A stretch of DNA of 64,000 nucleotides, taken from Brucella anthropi_A (GTDB lineage: Bacteria > Pseudomonadota > Alphaproteobacteria > Rhizobiales > Rhizobiaceae). Positions 28,176 through 37,099 of the stretch are shown piece after piece (the stretch's first letter is position 1; the number at the start of each line of letters is the position of its first letter). Position numbers and translations under genes: made by a program. Where the stretch lies: NCBI RefSeq assembly GCF_046630315.1, contig NZ_LQBD01000005.1, positions 1 through 64,000 on the forward strand, written 5' to 3'. Below the pieces are notes generated by a model, which saw nothing but the letters and a program-made list of their open reading frames with translations, was not told the DNA's origin and did no database searches.

Positions 28176-29591
28176 ATGGGGACGATGACGACACCTTTCC
28201 CAGTCAGAAGATTCTCTTTCCATAATTGGGTTCGCCGTTCGGTGGCGGCCATGGCCGCGATGACCATTGCCGTGACCAGCACCCTGCCCGCATTCGCTCA
28301 ATCGCGTGGCGGCGGCGTGCCTATCGTCCGGGATGCCGAGATCGAAGCGCTTGTGGCCGATTATGCCGCGCCGATCCTCAAGGCGGCGGGGCTCGGCGGC
28401 CGTGGCGTCCGGGTCATTCTCGTGAATTCCCAAAGCTTCAATGCCTTTGTCGATGGACGCCGCATCTTCATCAATACAGGCGCGATCATGCAGGCGGAAA
28501 CGCCCAACGAGATCATCGGCGTGATCGCGCATGAAGCAGGCCATCTCGCCGGAGGCCATCAGGAGCGCCTGCGCGAACAGCTCAGCCGTGCGCGCACCAT
28601 GGCGATCATCGGCATGCTGCTTGGCGTCGGCGCCGGTGTGGCCGGTGCAGCAAGCGGCAGCGGCAATGCAGCCGGCGCGGGCGCCGGGCTGGCCATGGGG
28701 TCAAATGAAATGGCCATGCGCAGCCTGCTCAACTATCAGCGCACCGAGGAAATGACGGCCGATCGCCTGGCCGTCAATTATCTCAACGCCACCGGGCAAT
28801 CGACCAAGGGCATGCTCGATACGTTCGAGCGCTTCGCATCCGCCCTGTCGCTGACCGGTACGCAGATCGACCAGTATCGCATCAGCCACCCGCTCCCGCG
28901 GGAGCGCATTGCCAATCTGGAAGAGCTGGCGAAGAAAAGCCCTTACTTCAACAAGACAGATTCCCCCGCCTTGCAGATGCGCCATGACATGGCGCGTGCG
29001 AAGATTGCCGCCTATTCGGGCAATATGGGCGCCTTGCAGCGCATGTTCCGCAACAATCCCGGCGGGCTTCCCGCGCGCTATGGCAATGCCATCACGACAT
29101 TCCTGAACGGCTCGGCGCGCGCGGCGCTGCCGAAATTCGATGCCTTGATAAAGGAACAGCCAAAGAATCCGTATTTCCAGGAAATGCGCGGGGAAGTCTT
29201 GCTGAAGGCCAATGATGCGGCAGGCGCGGCAAAGGCTTTCCAGAAGGCGGTCTCGCTCGATCCGCGCAAATCGCCGCTCTTGCGCATGAGCTATGGGCGC
29301 GCGCTCATGCTCACCGGAACGAAGGCCAACATGCCGACCGCGATCAGGGAAATCAAGGCCGGCATCGCCTCCGATCCCGAATTTCCGGGTGGTTACGGCT
29401 ATCTGGCGCAAGCCTATGGCCAGCAGGGGGACATGGCCCGCGCGGACCTGGCGACAGCCGACATGAATTATTATTCGGGCAAGCTTCAGCAGGCCCAGAT
29501 CTTCGCCATCCGCGCGCAGAAGCAAATGAAGCCCGGCACGCCGGACTGGCTTCGCGCGCAGGACATCATCAATACCAAGAAAAGCAAATAG
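28176..29591 (+). CDS. Periplasmic M48 zinc metalloprotease with TPR repeats
   Basis: A 471-residue BepA/YfgC-like protease. A signal peptide (hydrophobic segment about 22-40, cleavage near AFA-QS) sends it to the periplasm. The zinc site is HEAGH at residues 119-123, with the third ligand in EEMTADRLAV. The C-terminal half consists of TPR-like helical repeats that probably hold client outer-membrane proteins. BepA relatives help assemble or degrade LptD and BAM clients; that is inference from the family. A DsbA-like thioredoxin gene follows by 47 bases, fitting a periplasmic quality-control pair. Confidence 0.88.
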   Translation: MGTMTTPFPVRRFSFHNWVRRSVAAMAAMTIAVTSTLPAFAQSRGGGVPIVRDAEIEALVADYAAPILKAAGLGGRGVRVILVNSQSFNAFVDGRRIFINTGAIMQAETPNEIIGVIAHEAGHLAGGHQERLREQLSRARTMAIIGMLLGVGAGVAGAASGSGNAAGAGAGLAMGSNEMAMRSLLNYQRTEEMTADRLAVNYLNATGQSTKGMLDTFERFASALSLTGTQIDQYRISHPLPRERIANLEELAKKSPYFNKTDSPALQMRHDMARAKIAAYSGNMGALQRMFRNNPGGLPARYGNAITTFLNGSARAALPKFDALIKEQPKNPYFQEMRGEVLLKANDAAGAAKAFQKAVSLDPRKSPLLRMSYGRALMLTGTKANMPTAIREIKAGIASDPEFPGGYGYLAQAYGQQGDMARADLATADMNYYSGKLQQAQIFAIRAQKQMKPGTPDWLRAQDIINTKKSK

Positions 29592-29638
29592 GGCCACATT
29601 TTACGCCCGATACGATTCAGGACAGATAGGATTTTGGA

Positions 29639-30436
29639 ATGAAGAACGCAGTTTCCATAACGCTTGCCAGCGGCATCGTTGGCATCGCCGCGCTTGCGGT
29701 GGGCTATTATGCAGGCGCTGACCGGCAGGTTTCGGCAGCCATGGAAAACCCTGCTGCTCCCGTCGCGATGAACCAGCAGGCCATTGAAAATGTGGTGCGG
29801 AACTATCTCATCCAGAATCCGGAACTGATGCTGGAAGTGCAAAGCGCGCTCGAAACCAAGCAGGCACATGCGGCGCAGGAACAGATCAAACAGGTTCTGG
29901 CTGCCAACCGCAGCACGCTTTACGACGCCAAGCACGATGCCGTATTCGGCAATCCGGATGGCGATGTGACCGTCTATGAATTTTTCGATTACAATTGCGG
30001 TTACTGCAAGCGGGCCCTGCCCGATATGGAAGCCATTCTGAAAAACGACAAGAATGTCCGTTTCGTCATGAAGGAATTCCCGATCCTCGGACCGGATTCG
30101 GTCAAGGCGCATATTGTGGCACAGGCTTTCAAGGCATTGATGCCGGAAAAATATGTCGAATTCCACGAAACCCTCTTGGGTGCGCAGGAACGGGCGACAG
30201 AAGATTCCGCCATCGCCGATGCCGTAAAACTGGGCGCTGACGAAGCGCAATTGCGCGAGAAGATGAAGGACCCGGCCATCGCCGGCTCGTTCCAGAAGAC
30301 CTATCAGCTGGCACAGCAGCTCAATATTTCCGGCACGCCGTCCTACATCATCGGCGACGAGCTTGTACCGGGTGCAATTGGCGTTGACGGGCTGGTCGAG
30401 AGAATCGCGGCAGCCCGCGCCGCCGCAAAAAAATGA
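29639..30436 (+). CDS. DsbA-family thiol oxidoreductase
   Basis: A 265-residue periplasmic thioredoxin-fold protein with an N-terminal signal or anchor helix (residues 5-25). The active site is CGYC at residues 120-123 (DYNCGYCKRALP) and the cis-proline loop is SGTPSYII. The helical segment before the thioredoxin fold (residues 40-95) resembles the N-terminal arm of ScsC/Com1-like proteins, which can mediate oligomerisation and isomerase activity; whether this one is an oxidase or an isomerase cannot be told. It follows the M48 protease gene closely. Confidence 0.87.
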   Translation: MKNAVSITLASGIVGIAALAVGYYAGADRQVSAAMENPAAPVAMNQQAIENVVRNYLIQNPELMLEVQSALETKQAHAAQEQIKQVLAANRSTLYDAKHDAVFGNPDGDVTVYEFFDYNCGYCKRALPDMEAILKNDKNVRFVMKEFPILGPDSVKAHIVAQAFKALMPEKYVEFHETLLGAQERATEDSAIADAVKLGADEAQLREKMKDPAIAGSFQKTYQLAQQLNISGTPSYIIGDELVPGAIGVDGLVERIAAARAAAKK

Positions 30437-30681
30437 GCGGACCGGCCTCGGCCTGAGGGAACAGTTTTGTGAAACAGTTTCGGCCGTGGCATTCGCTATT
30501 TGTGTTGGATGAAAAGAAATTGCCGTATTGTTTGCCCATTTTTGCAAAGAATAGCGGGAAAAACTCGTTCGGCAAAACATCTGCAATGATTTAGAGGGTT
30601 TCGGCTTGCGTCCAAGCCCTCTATATGAAATGCGAAGTGTACCGAATTTTCGTGGTAACGCATTATCAGTCGCGGACGGAT

Positions 30682-31155
30682 ATGGCAAAAACGGTTTTTG
30701 TTTTGAACGGCCCCAATCTCAACCTTCTCGGCAAACGGGAACCGGGGATATACGGCGTTGCAACGCTCGACACGATCGAAGCCGATTGCAGGCGTGAGGC
30801 TGAACAAATCGGACTTGATGTCGATTTCCGTCAATCCAATCATGAAGGCGATCTGGTGAGCTGGATTCAGGAGGCAGGCGACAGACAGGCCTATGTCCTC
30901 ATCAATCCGGCTGCCTACAGCCACACTTCGGTTGCTATTCACGATGCGATCCGCGCGGCCAGGGTAACGGCCGTGGAGGTGCATCTTTCAAACATTCATG
31001 CGCGTGAGGCTTTCCGGCATCACTCCCATGTATCCGCAGTCGCCAAAGGCGTTATTTGCGGCTTTGGCGCGGAAGGATACCTGCTCGGTCTGCGCGCGCT
31101 TGCGGCAATTGCCAAAGAAGAAGAAAACAACGGGCAAAGCGTTAAAGGGGCCTGA
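30682..31155 (+). CDS. aroQ: Type II 3-dehydroquinate dehydratase
   Basis: A 157-residue enzyme of the shikimate pathway converting 3-dehydroquinate to 3-dehydroshikimate. The start at 30682 (MAKTVFVLNGPN) gives the family length. The catalytic tyrosine is Y24 in REPGIYG, with RQSNHEGDLVSW, INPAAYSHTSVA and EVHLSNIHAREAFR forming the substrate pocket. It is followed one base later by accB, an arrangement common in many bacteria, so it heads an aroQ-accB-accC-aat unit. Confidence 0.96.
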   Translation: MAKTVFVLNGPNLNLLGKREPGIYGVATLDTIEADCRREAEQIGLDVDFRQSNHEGDLVSWIQEAGDRQAYVLINPAAYSHTSVAIHDAIRAARVTAVEVHLSNIHAREAFRHHSHVSAVAKGVICGFGAEGYLLGLRALAAIAKEEENNGQSVKGA

Positions 31156-31156
31156 T

Positions 31157-31621
31157 ATGTCCAGCAAAAATTCCGTCATCGACAAGGAAACGATCCGCGA
31201 CCTGGCGGACATTCTCAATGAAACCGACCTGACCGACATCGAAGTGGAACACGGCGACCTGCGTATCCGCGTTTCGCGCAAGGTCACGGTTCAGGCCGCA
31301 GCCACCGTCATGCCCGCCGCAGCCCCTGTCGCTGCCGCTCCGGCCGCGCCGGTTGCAGCCGCCGAACCCACAAAGGCCGATCTCTCCAAGAATGCCGTTC
31401 CCTCGCCGATGGTGGGCACCGCCTATCTTGCTCCGGCGCCGGGCGCGCGCAACTTCATCGAAGTCGGCGCACAGGTGAAGGAAGGCCAGACCCTTCTCAT
31501 CATCGAAGCCATGAAGACCATGAACCAGATCCCCGCCCCGCGCGCCGGTACGGTCAAGGCCATTCTCATCGAAGACGCTCAGCCGGTTGAATTCGGTGAG
31601 CCGCTCGTCGTAATCGAATAA
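31157..31621 (+). CDS. accB: Biotin carboxyl carrier protein of acetyl-CoA carboxylase
   Basis: A 154-residue BCCP that carries biotin between the carboxylase and transferase halves of acetyl-CoA carboxylase. The biotinylated lysine is K120 in EAMKTMNQ. A Pro/Ala-rich hinge (residues 48-75) links a short N-terminal domain to the biotinyl domain. The gene begins right after the aroQ stop and accC follows about 44 bases later. Confidence 0.96.
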   Translation: MSSKNSVIDKETIRDLADILNETDLTDIEVEHGDLRIRVSRKVTVQAAATVMPAAAPVAAAPAAPVAAAEPTKADLSKNAVPSPMVGTAYLAPAPGARNFIEVGAQVKEGQTLLIIEAMKTMNQIPAPRAGTVKAILIEDAQPVEFGEPLVVIE

Positions 31622-31665
31622 GACAAGAGATTACGGCTTATTCAATGAACGGGCAGCAAAGCGCA

Positions 31666-33024
31666 ATGTTTCAAAAGATACTCATAGCCAATCGTGGCGA
31701 AATCGCTCTTCGCGTGCTCAGGGCTTGCAAGGAACTGGGCATCAAGACCGTCGCCGTTCATTCCACGGCAGACGCCGACGCGATGCATGTGCGCCTGGCG
31801 GACGAAAGCGTGTGCATCGGCCCGCCGCCATCGCGCGACAGCTATCTGAACATTCATCAGATCGTTGCAGCCTGCGAAATCACCGGTGCCGACGCGATCC
31901 ATCCGGGCTACGGCTTCCTGTCGGAGAATGCCAAGTTCGCCGAAATTCTCGAAGCGCATGGCATCACCTTCATCGGCCCCACCGCTTCGCATATCCGCAT
32001 CATGGGCGACAAGATCGAAGCCAAGCGCACCGCAAAGCGCCTCGGCATTCCGGTCGTTCCGGGTTCGGATGGCGGCGTGACGGATGACGTCGAGGCAGCG
32101 CGCATCGCCAGGGAAATCGGCTATCCGGTCATCATCAAGGCTTCGGCCGGCGGTGGCGGACGCGGCATGAAGGTCGCCCGCAGCGAGGAAGATCTTTCCA
32201 TGGCGCTTGCGACCGCGCGTTCGGAAGCAGGCGCCGCATTCGGTGACGACGCGGTCTATATCGAGAAATATCTCGAAAAGCCGCGGCATATCGAAGTTCA
32301 GGTCATGGGCGACGGTGCGGGCAATGCCATCCATCTGGGCGAACGCGACTGCTCGTTGCAGCGCCGCCACCAGAAGGTATGGGAAGAAGCCAACTCACCG
32401 GCGCTCAATGCCGAAGCCCGCGACAAGATCGGCATGGTCTGCGCCAATGCCTGTGCGGAACTGGGCTATCGCGGTGCGGGAACGATCGAGTTCCTTTATG
32501 AAGACGGCGAATTCTACTTCATCGAAATGAATACCCGCCTTCAGGTGGAACATCCGATCACGGAAGCCATCACGGGCATCGATCTCGTTCACGAGCAGAT
32601 CAGGGTTGCAGCCGGTCTTGGCCTGTCGGTAAAGCAGAAGGATATCCGCTTCTCCGGCCACGCCATCGAATGCCGTATCAACGCCGAAGACCCGCTGACA
32701 TTTGCACCGTCGCCGGGCCTGATCACCCATTATCACACGCCGGGCGGCCTCGGCATCCGCGTGGATTCGGGCGTCTATTCCGGCTATCGCATTCCGCCCT
32801 ATTATGACAGCCTTATCGGCAAGCTCATCGTGCACGGTCGCAATCGCGTCGAATGCATGATGCGTCTGCGCCGCGCGCTGGACGAATTCGTGGTCGATGG
32901 TGTCAAAACGACGCTTCCTCTCTTCCAGGACCTGATTGCCAATCAGGACATTGCCAACGGCGATTACGACATTCATTGGCTGGAGAAATATCTGGCCAAG
33001 AAAACCAAGGGCGAAAGCGCCTGA
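31666..33024 (+). CDS. accC: Biotin carboxylase subunit of acetyl-CoA carboxylase
   Basis: A 452-residue ATP-grasp enzyme that carboxylates biotin on AccB, the first step of fatty-acid synthesis. The glycine-rich ATP loop KASAGGGGRGMKVA, HLGERDCSLQRRHQK and FIEMNTRLQVEHPITE are all intact. I place the start at 31666 (MFQKILIANRGE), the family's usual N-terminus; an in-frame ATG seven codons earlier (31645) is possible and neither has a strong ribosome site. The aat gene starts 5 bases after its stop. Confidence 0.95.
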   Translation: MFQKILIANRGEIALRVLRACKELGIKTVAVHSTADADAMHVRLADESVCIGPPPSRDSYLNIHQIVAACEITGADAIHPGYGFLSENAKFAEILEAHGITFIGPTASHIRIMGDKIEAKRTAKRLGIPVVPGSDGGVTDDVEAARIAREIGYPVIIKASAGGGGRGMKVARSEEDLSMALATARSEAGAAFGDDAVYIEKYLEKPRHIEVQVMGDGAGNAIHLGERDCSLQRRHQKVWEEANSPALNAEARDKIGMVCANACAELGYRGAGTIEFLYEDGEFYFIEMNTRLQVEHPITEAITGIDLVHEQIRVAAGLGLSVKQKDIRFSGHAIECRINAEDPLTFAPSPGLITHYHTPGGLGIRVDSGVYSGYRIPPYYDSLIGKLIVHGRNRVECMMRLRRALDEFVVDGVKTTLPLFQDLIANQDIANGDYDIHWLEKYLAKKTKGESA

Positions 33025-33029
33025 CGAAA

Positions 33030-33644
33030 ATGACCGCAGGAGTGTCCCCGGACGACTATTCAATCGAACCGGAGCTGCTCCTGCGGGCCTATGCCACGGG
33101 CATATTTCCCATGGCCGAAGAAGCCGACGATCCCGAGGTCTTCTGGGTTCGCCCCGAGAGACGCGGGGTTATCCCGCTTGACGGCTTTCACATACCGAAA
33201 AGCCTCCGGAAGACCATCCGCCAGGGAATTTTCGATATCCGGCTCGACAGCGATTTTGACGGCGTGATCGAGGGTTGTGCCAGCGGAACCGGTGAGCGCG
33301 CCCGCACATGGATCAATGGACCGATCCGCGAAGCCTACAGGAAATTGTTCGAGATAGGACATTGCCACACCGTCGAGGCCTGGCATGAGGGACAGCTTGT
33401 CGGCGGGCTTTATGGCGTGACACTCGGACGTGCCTTTTTCGGCGAAAGCATGTTCACCCGCAAGCGCGACGCATCAAAGGTCTGCCTTGCCTATCTGGTC
33501 CAGCATCTGGTCAACCAGGGCTTCGTGCTTCTCGACACGCAGTTTACGACGCCGCATCTTGAAAGATTCGGCGCGGTGGAAGTTCCACGGAAAAAATATG
33601 AAAAACTGCTGGAAAACGCGCTCGACGGGATCGCGCATTTCTGA
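33030..33644 (+). CDS. aat: Leucyl/phenylalanyl-tRNA-protein transferase
   Basis: A 204-residue N-end-rule enzyme that adds Leu or Phe to proteins with N-terminal Lys or Arg, marking them for ClpS/ClpAP. Characteristic segments are YATGIFPMAEE near the start, the FWVRPERRGVIPL block, and GGLYGVTLGRAFFGESMF. The start at 33030 follows accC by five bases and completes the aroQ-accBC-aat run. Confidence 0.93.
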   Translation: MTAGVSPDDYSIEPELLLRAYATGIFPMAEEADDPEVFWVRPERRGVIPLDGFHIPKSLRKTIRQGIFDIRLDSDFDGVIEGCASGTGERARTWINGPIREAYRKLFEIGHCHTVEAWHEGQLVGGLYGVTLGRAFFGESMFTRKRDASKVCLAYLVQHLVNQGFVLLDTQFTTPHLERFGAVEVPRKKYEKLLENALDGIAHF

Positions 33645-33655
33645 AACGGCTGCCG

Positions 33656-34126
33656 TCAGTTGCGCTGATCCGGCGGCGGCACGTCCGACTTCTGCTTGCA
33701 ATCCTTGAGCCACACATCATAGATCGGATGCTCGACAGCATTGAGACCGGGACTGTCGGCAAACATCCAGCCGGTGAAGATACGGCGAATCTTGCGATCC
33801 AGCGTAATCTCGTCGACTTCAACGAAGCCATCCGTGCGCGGTGCTTCGTTTTCCGTGCGCGAATAACAAACCTTCGGCGTCACCTGCAAAGCGCCGAACT
33901 GAACCGTCTCATTGATATAGACGTCGAATGTCGTGATGCGCCCGGTGATCTTGTCCAGGCCTGAAAACTCGGCAACAGGATTGGTGATGCGTTCAGCCAT
34001 GGCAGCCTGAAAGCTGCCGGTCGTCGCCATGAATGCAATCAGGGCAAGTTGAACAGCCCTTTTGATCGATTTTTTTCCGCTGCCAGCCATGCCGGGAGAT
34101 TGCTTCGTCAAAACGGAGATCCGCAT
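33656..34126 (-). CDS. DUF2155 secreted protein
   Basis: A 156-residue exported protein of the alphaproteobacterial DUF2155 family, function unknown. A hydrophobic signal sequence lies at about residues 24-43 (cleavage near AMA-ER); the mature part has the family pattern KITGRITTFDVYINE, a TPKVCYSR cysteine and RIFTGWMFADSPGLNAVEHP, then a second cysteine in KDCK. An internal ATG at 34090 would give a more typical signal peptide. It is convergent with aat and downstream of the NDUFA12-like gene, the arrangement seen in relatives. Confidence 0.82.
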   Translation of the reverse strand: MRISVLTKQSPGMAGSGKKSIKRAVQLALIAFMATTGSFQAAMAERITNPVAEFSGLDKITGRITTFDVYINETVQFGALQVTPKVCYSRTENEAPRTDGFVEVDEITLDRKIRRIFTGWMFADSPGLNAVEHPIYDVWLKDCKQKSDVPPPDQRN

Positions 34127-34323
34127 CCAAAGGGTTTAAATTAAGCCGGAACAATTCCTAAGCATGAAATGTGACGATTCGTTGCCCTGTCGCAAGCCGC
34201 AATGCAGCCGCCGGTGTAAAGCAGACCGTCTATCCTCAAACCTTTTGCGCTTTTGCGCTCAAAGGCGGGTATATAAGAAATCCGGCGCGAATGAACGCGC
34301 CGGATAAAAATCAAAACCGATTA

Positions 34324-34734
34324 TCAGTTGCCGGGCGTCCAGGCATCGTATTCGCCGGTCACGCGCGGACGTTCCGCAGGTTCCGTGCCCGGACGAGCGA
34401 TCGCGCCCTTCGGGCGGTAAGCCAGCGGAGAACCGGTCAGGTTCTGCAAGTGCGGCTTCTGCCAGTCGCGCGGCTTGTAGTCTTCCCTGGAAGGCGGCGT
34501 GTCGACGCGATGATGCATCCAGCCATGCCAGCCCGGAGGAATGGCGCTTGCTTCCGCATAGCCATTGAAGATTACCCAGCGGCGTGTGCGACCCTCGGAG
34601 TCCTTACCGCCCTGATAATAGATATTGCCGAACTCGTCCTCACCGACGCGCTCGCCCTTGCGCCACGTATGAAACCGTGTGCCGAGCGTCTGGCCGTTCC
34701 ACCAGGTGAAAACTTGCGTAATAAATTTCTTCAT
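34324..34734 (-). CDS. NDUFA12 (B17.2)-like subunit of NADH:quinone oxidoreductase
   Basis: A 136-residue homologue of the mitochondrial complex I accessory subunit NDUFA12, one of the few supernumerary subunits also found in alphaproteobacteria. The motif series GTRFHTWRKGERVGEDEFGN, YYQGG, RRWVIFNG, ASAIPPGWHGWMHH is clear. It should sit on the peripheral arm of complex I; the nuo genes themselves are not in the window. Two further genes that resemble human complex I assembly factors occur at 42.8-44.0 kb. Confidence 0.92.
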   Translation of the reverse strand: MKKFITQVFTWWNGQTLGTRFHTWRKGERVGEDEFGNIYYQGGKDSEGRTRRWVIFNGYAEASAIPPGWHGWMHHRVDTPPSREDYKPRDWQKPHLQNLTGSPLAYRPKGAIARPGTEPAERPRVTGEYDAWTPGN

Positions 34735-34898
34735 GACCTATTCCAGATCCATCTTTGCCACGGGTGATCGAAACCACCGGGTTTCCTTGCTTATGGCCCT
34801 ATCGACCGGCCATGGCAAGGGTCAAGTTGCCGCTGTCACAAGAGTATGATGGGCCCCAAAGCGCTACGCGCTTCAGGCTTTTATATTCTCGCATATCT

Positions 34899-34940
34899 TG
34901 ATCCCCAAACCGGCCTCCACTTTGGGGGACATGCTTTACA
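34899..34940 (-). repeat. Dispersed hairpin repeat, copy C
   Basis: On the minus strand GCATGTC-CCCCAAA-gtggaggccgg-TTTGGGG-atcaa-GATATGC: an inner stem of seven pairs and an outer stem of seven with one G-T pair. It belongs with the copies at 47897 and 53763. It starts immediately after the stop codon of the GNAT gene. Confidence 0.7.
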
Positions 34941-35439
34941 TATTCCAGCCTTCCAGCGTCTTTTCCATCACCAGCACCGGTTCCCTGCAATCGGGATCAC
35001 CCCAATCTTCATTGCGGCCGACTTTCGTATAGCCTTTGCGCTCGTAGAAATTCACGGCCTTGGTGTTTCTTTCGATCACTTCGAGCTTCATCGTTCGAAC
35101 ATCGGGAAAGGCCATCTCGATTTCAGCGAGAAGCATCGTCCCGATGCCCTGAACCTGCGTATCAGGACGAACATAAAGCTGATGCAGCGATGCCTTGCCC
35201 TCTTCGGACTGGCTCGCAAAAGCCATTCCGTCAATGCCGCCATTGCCATTATCGGCAACGATGAACTCCGAATAAGGCTTCTTCAGATTGGCCTTCAACA
35301 CGGCAATGCTGTGCCACCGGGCGGTGACGGCATTGACCATTTCCCGCCCGAGAATATCATCGAAGGTCGCGTGCCAGGTCGATACAAGCAGTTCGTGCAC
35401 TGCCTTGAGATCAGCCTCTGTCGCGCTTCTGACCCACAT
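34936..35439 (-). CDS. GNAT-family N-acetyltransferase
   Basis: A 167-residue acetyl-CoA-dependent acetyltransferase. The acetyl-CoA loop is the VQGIGTMLL segment, preceded by the LHQLYVRPDT strand and followed by ERNTKAVNFYERKGYT, all typical GNAT elements. The substrate is unknown. Its ATG overlaps the gatB stop in TAATG, so it is translationally coupled to gatB. The TAA stop touches a hairpin repeat. Confidence 0.87.
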   Translation of the reverse strand: MWVRSATEADLKAVHELLVSTWHATFDDILGREMVNAVTARWHSIAVLKANLKKPYSEFIVADNGNGGIDGMAFASQSEEGKASLHQLYVRPDTQVQGIGTMLLAEIEMAFPDVRTMKLEVIERNTKAVNFYERKGYTKVGRNEDWGDPDCREPVLVMEKTLEGWNM

Positions 35440-36941
35440 TACTCTTCGATCCCGAGCTTGGCCTTGACGAGTTCGTTGACGGATTGCGGGTTGGCCTTGC
35501 CGCCGGTTGCCTTCATCACCTGACCGACGAACCAGCCAGCCAGCGTCGGCTTTGCCTTTGCCTGCTCAACCTTTTCCGGGTTGGCGGCGATGACATCGTC
35601 CACGGCCTTCTCGATGGCGCCGGTGTCCGTGACCTGCTTCATGCCGCGTTCTTCAACGAGCGTCTTCGGATCGCCGCCCTCATTCCAGACGATTTCGAAA
35701 AGATCCTTGGCGATCTTGCCGGAAATCGTGCCTTCCTTGATGAGATCGATGATCGCGCCAAGCTGGTCAGGATTGATCGGCGATTCCTCGATATCCTTGC
35801 CCGCCTTGTTCAGCGCGCCGAGAAGATCGTTGATGACCCAGTTTGCGGCGGCCTTGCCGTCACGACCGGCAGCAACGGCTTCATAATAATCGGCAATGGC
35901 CTTCTCGGTCACAAGGATCGAGGCGTCATAAACGGAAATGCCCTGCTTTTCGACGAGACGCTGCTTCTTGACGTCCGGCAGTTCCGGCAGCCCTGCCGCG
36001 AGCGCATCCACGAAAGCCTGATCGAATTCGAGCGGCAGCAGGTCGGGATCAGGGAAATAGCGATAATCATGCGCCTCTTCCTTGGAGCGCATGGAACGGG
36101 TTTCACCCTTCACCGGATCGAACAGGCGCGTTTCCTGATCAATCACGCCGCCATCTTCCAGAATGGCGATCTGGCGGCGCGCTTCATATTCGATGGCCTG
36201 GCCGACGAAGCGGATCGAGTTGACATTCTTGATCTCGCAGCGCGTGCCGAATTCACCGCCCGGTCGACGCACCGAAACGTTCACATCGGCGCGCATGGAG
36301 CCTTCGTCCATATTGCCGTCGCAGGTGCCGAGATAGCGGACAATCGTGCGCAGCTTGGTGAGGTAGGCGCGCGCTTCATCCGACGAACGCAGGTCCGGCT
36401 TCGACACGATTTCCATCAAGGCCACGCCCGAGCGGTTCAGGTCCACATAGGACATGGTCGGGTGCTGGTCGTGCATGGACTTGCCCGCATCCTGCTCCAG
36501 ATGCAGGCGCTCGATGCCGATTTCCACGTCTTCGAACTGGCCCTTATTGTCCGGGCCGACCGAAATCATGATCTTGCCTTCGCCAACGATCGGCTGCTTG
36601 AACTGCGAAATCTGGTAGCCCTGCGGCAGATCGGGATAGAAGTAATTCTTGCGGTCGAAAACCGACTTCAGATTGATCTGCGCATTGAGCCCGATCCCTG
36701 TGCGAACCGCCTGCCTGACGCATTCCAGATTGATGACCGGCAGCATGCCGGGCATGGCCGCATCCACCAGGGAGACATTGGAATTCGGCTCCGCACCGAA
36801 TGCGGTGGACGCGCCGGAAAACAGTTTCGATTCTGACGTGACCTGCGCATGGACTTCCATGCCGATGACGACTTCCCAGTCGCCGGTCGCGCCGGAGATA
36901 AAGCGTTTGGGTTCAGGTATACGCGTATCGATAAGGGACAT
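35439..36941 (-). CDS. gatB: Asp-tRNA(Asn)/Glu-tRNA(Gln) amidotransferase subunit B
   Basis: A 500-residue GatB, which binds the mischarged tRNA and phosphorylates its side chain during transamidation by GatCAB. The N-terminal core shows VVIGMEVHAQVTSESKLFSG, NYFYPDLPQGYQISQF and HLEQDAGKSMHD (metal-binding residues); the C-terminal YqeY-like tail ends in GGKANPQSVNELVK. gatC and gatA are not adjacent. The presence of GatCAB explains Gln-tRNA and/or Asn-tRNA formation by the indirect route. Confidence 0.95.
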   Translation of the reverse strand: MSLIDTRIPEPKRFISGATGDWEVVIGMEVHAQVTSESKLFSGASTAFGAEPNSNVSLVDAAMPGMLPVINLECVRQAVRTGIGLNAQINLKSVFDRKNYFYPDLPQGYQISQFKQPIVGEGKIMISVGPDNKGQFEDVEIGIERLHLEQDAGKSMHDQHPTMSYVDLNRSGVALMEIVSKPDLRSSDEARAYLTKLRTIVRYLGTCDGNMDEGSMRADVNVSVRRPGGEFGTRCEIKNVNSIRFVGQAIEYEARRQIAILEDGGVIDQETRLFDPVKGETRSMRSKEEAHDYRYFPDPDLLPLEFDQAFVDALAAGLPELPDVKKQRLVEKQGISVYDASILVTEKAIADYYEAVAAGRDGKAAANWVINDLLGALNKAGKDIEESPINPDQLGAIIDLIKEGTISGKIAKDLFEIVWNEGGDPKTLVEERGMKQVTDTGAIEKAVDDVIAANPEKVEQAKAKPTLAGWFVGQVMKATGGKANPQSVNELVKAKLGIEE

Positions 36942-37040
36942 TACGGGCTCGACAATACTGTGATTGGGCTGAAACTGATTGCTTACTGGCTAGAGCAAAG
37001 CCCCATCGGATGCAAGCTTTTCAGCCACCATTTCCATGAT

Positions 37041-37073
37041 CGCAAAACGAAAAGGCCGCGCGATGCGCGGCCT
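37041..37073 (-). terminator. Trigger factor gene terminator
   Basis: Stem AGGCCGCGC / GCGCGGCCT with a three-base loop, followed on the minus strand by TTTTCGTTTT. It lies 27 bases after the tig stop codon. Confidence 0.8.
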
Positions 37074-37099
37074 CTGCGAATGCATGCTGGAGGTGACGA

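Noticed and set aside
34799..34990. 63-codon minus-strand frame between GNAT and NDUFA12-like genes
   Set aside because: Runs through a hairpin repeat and into the GNAT gene in another frame; no similarity seen.
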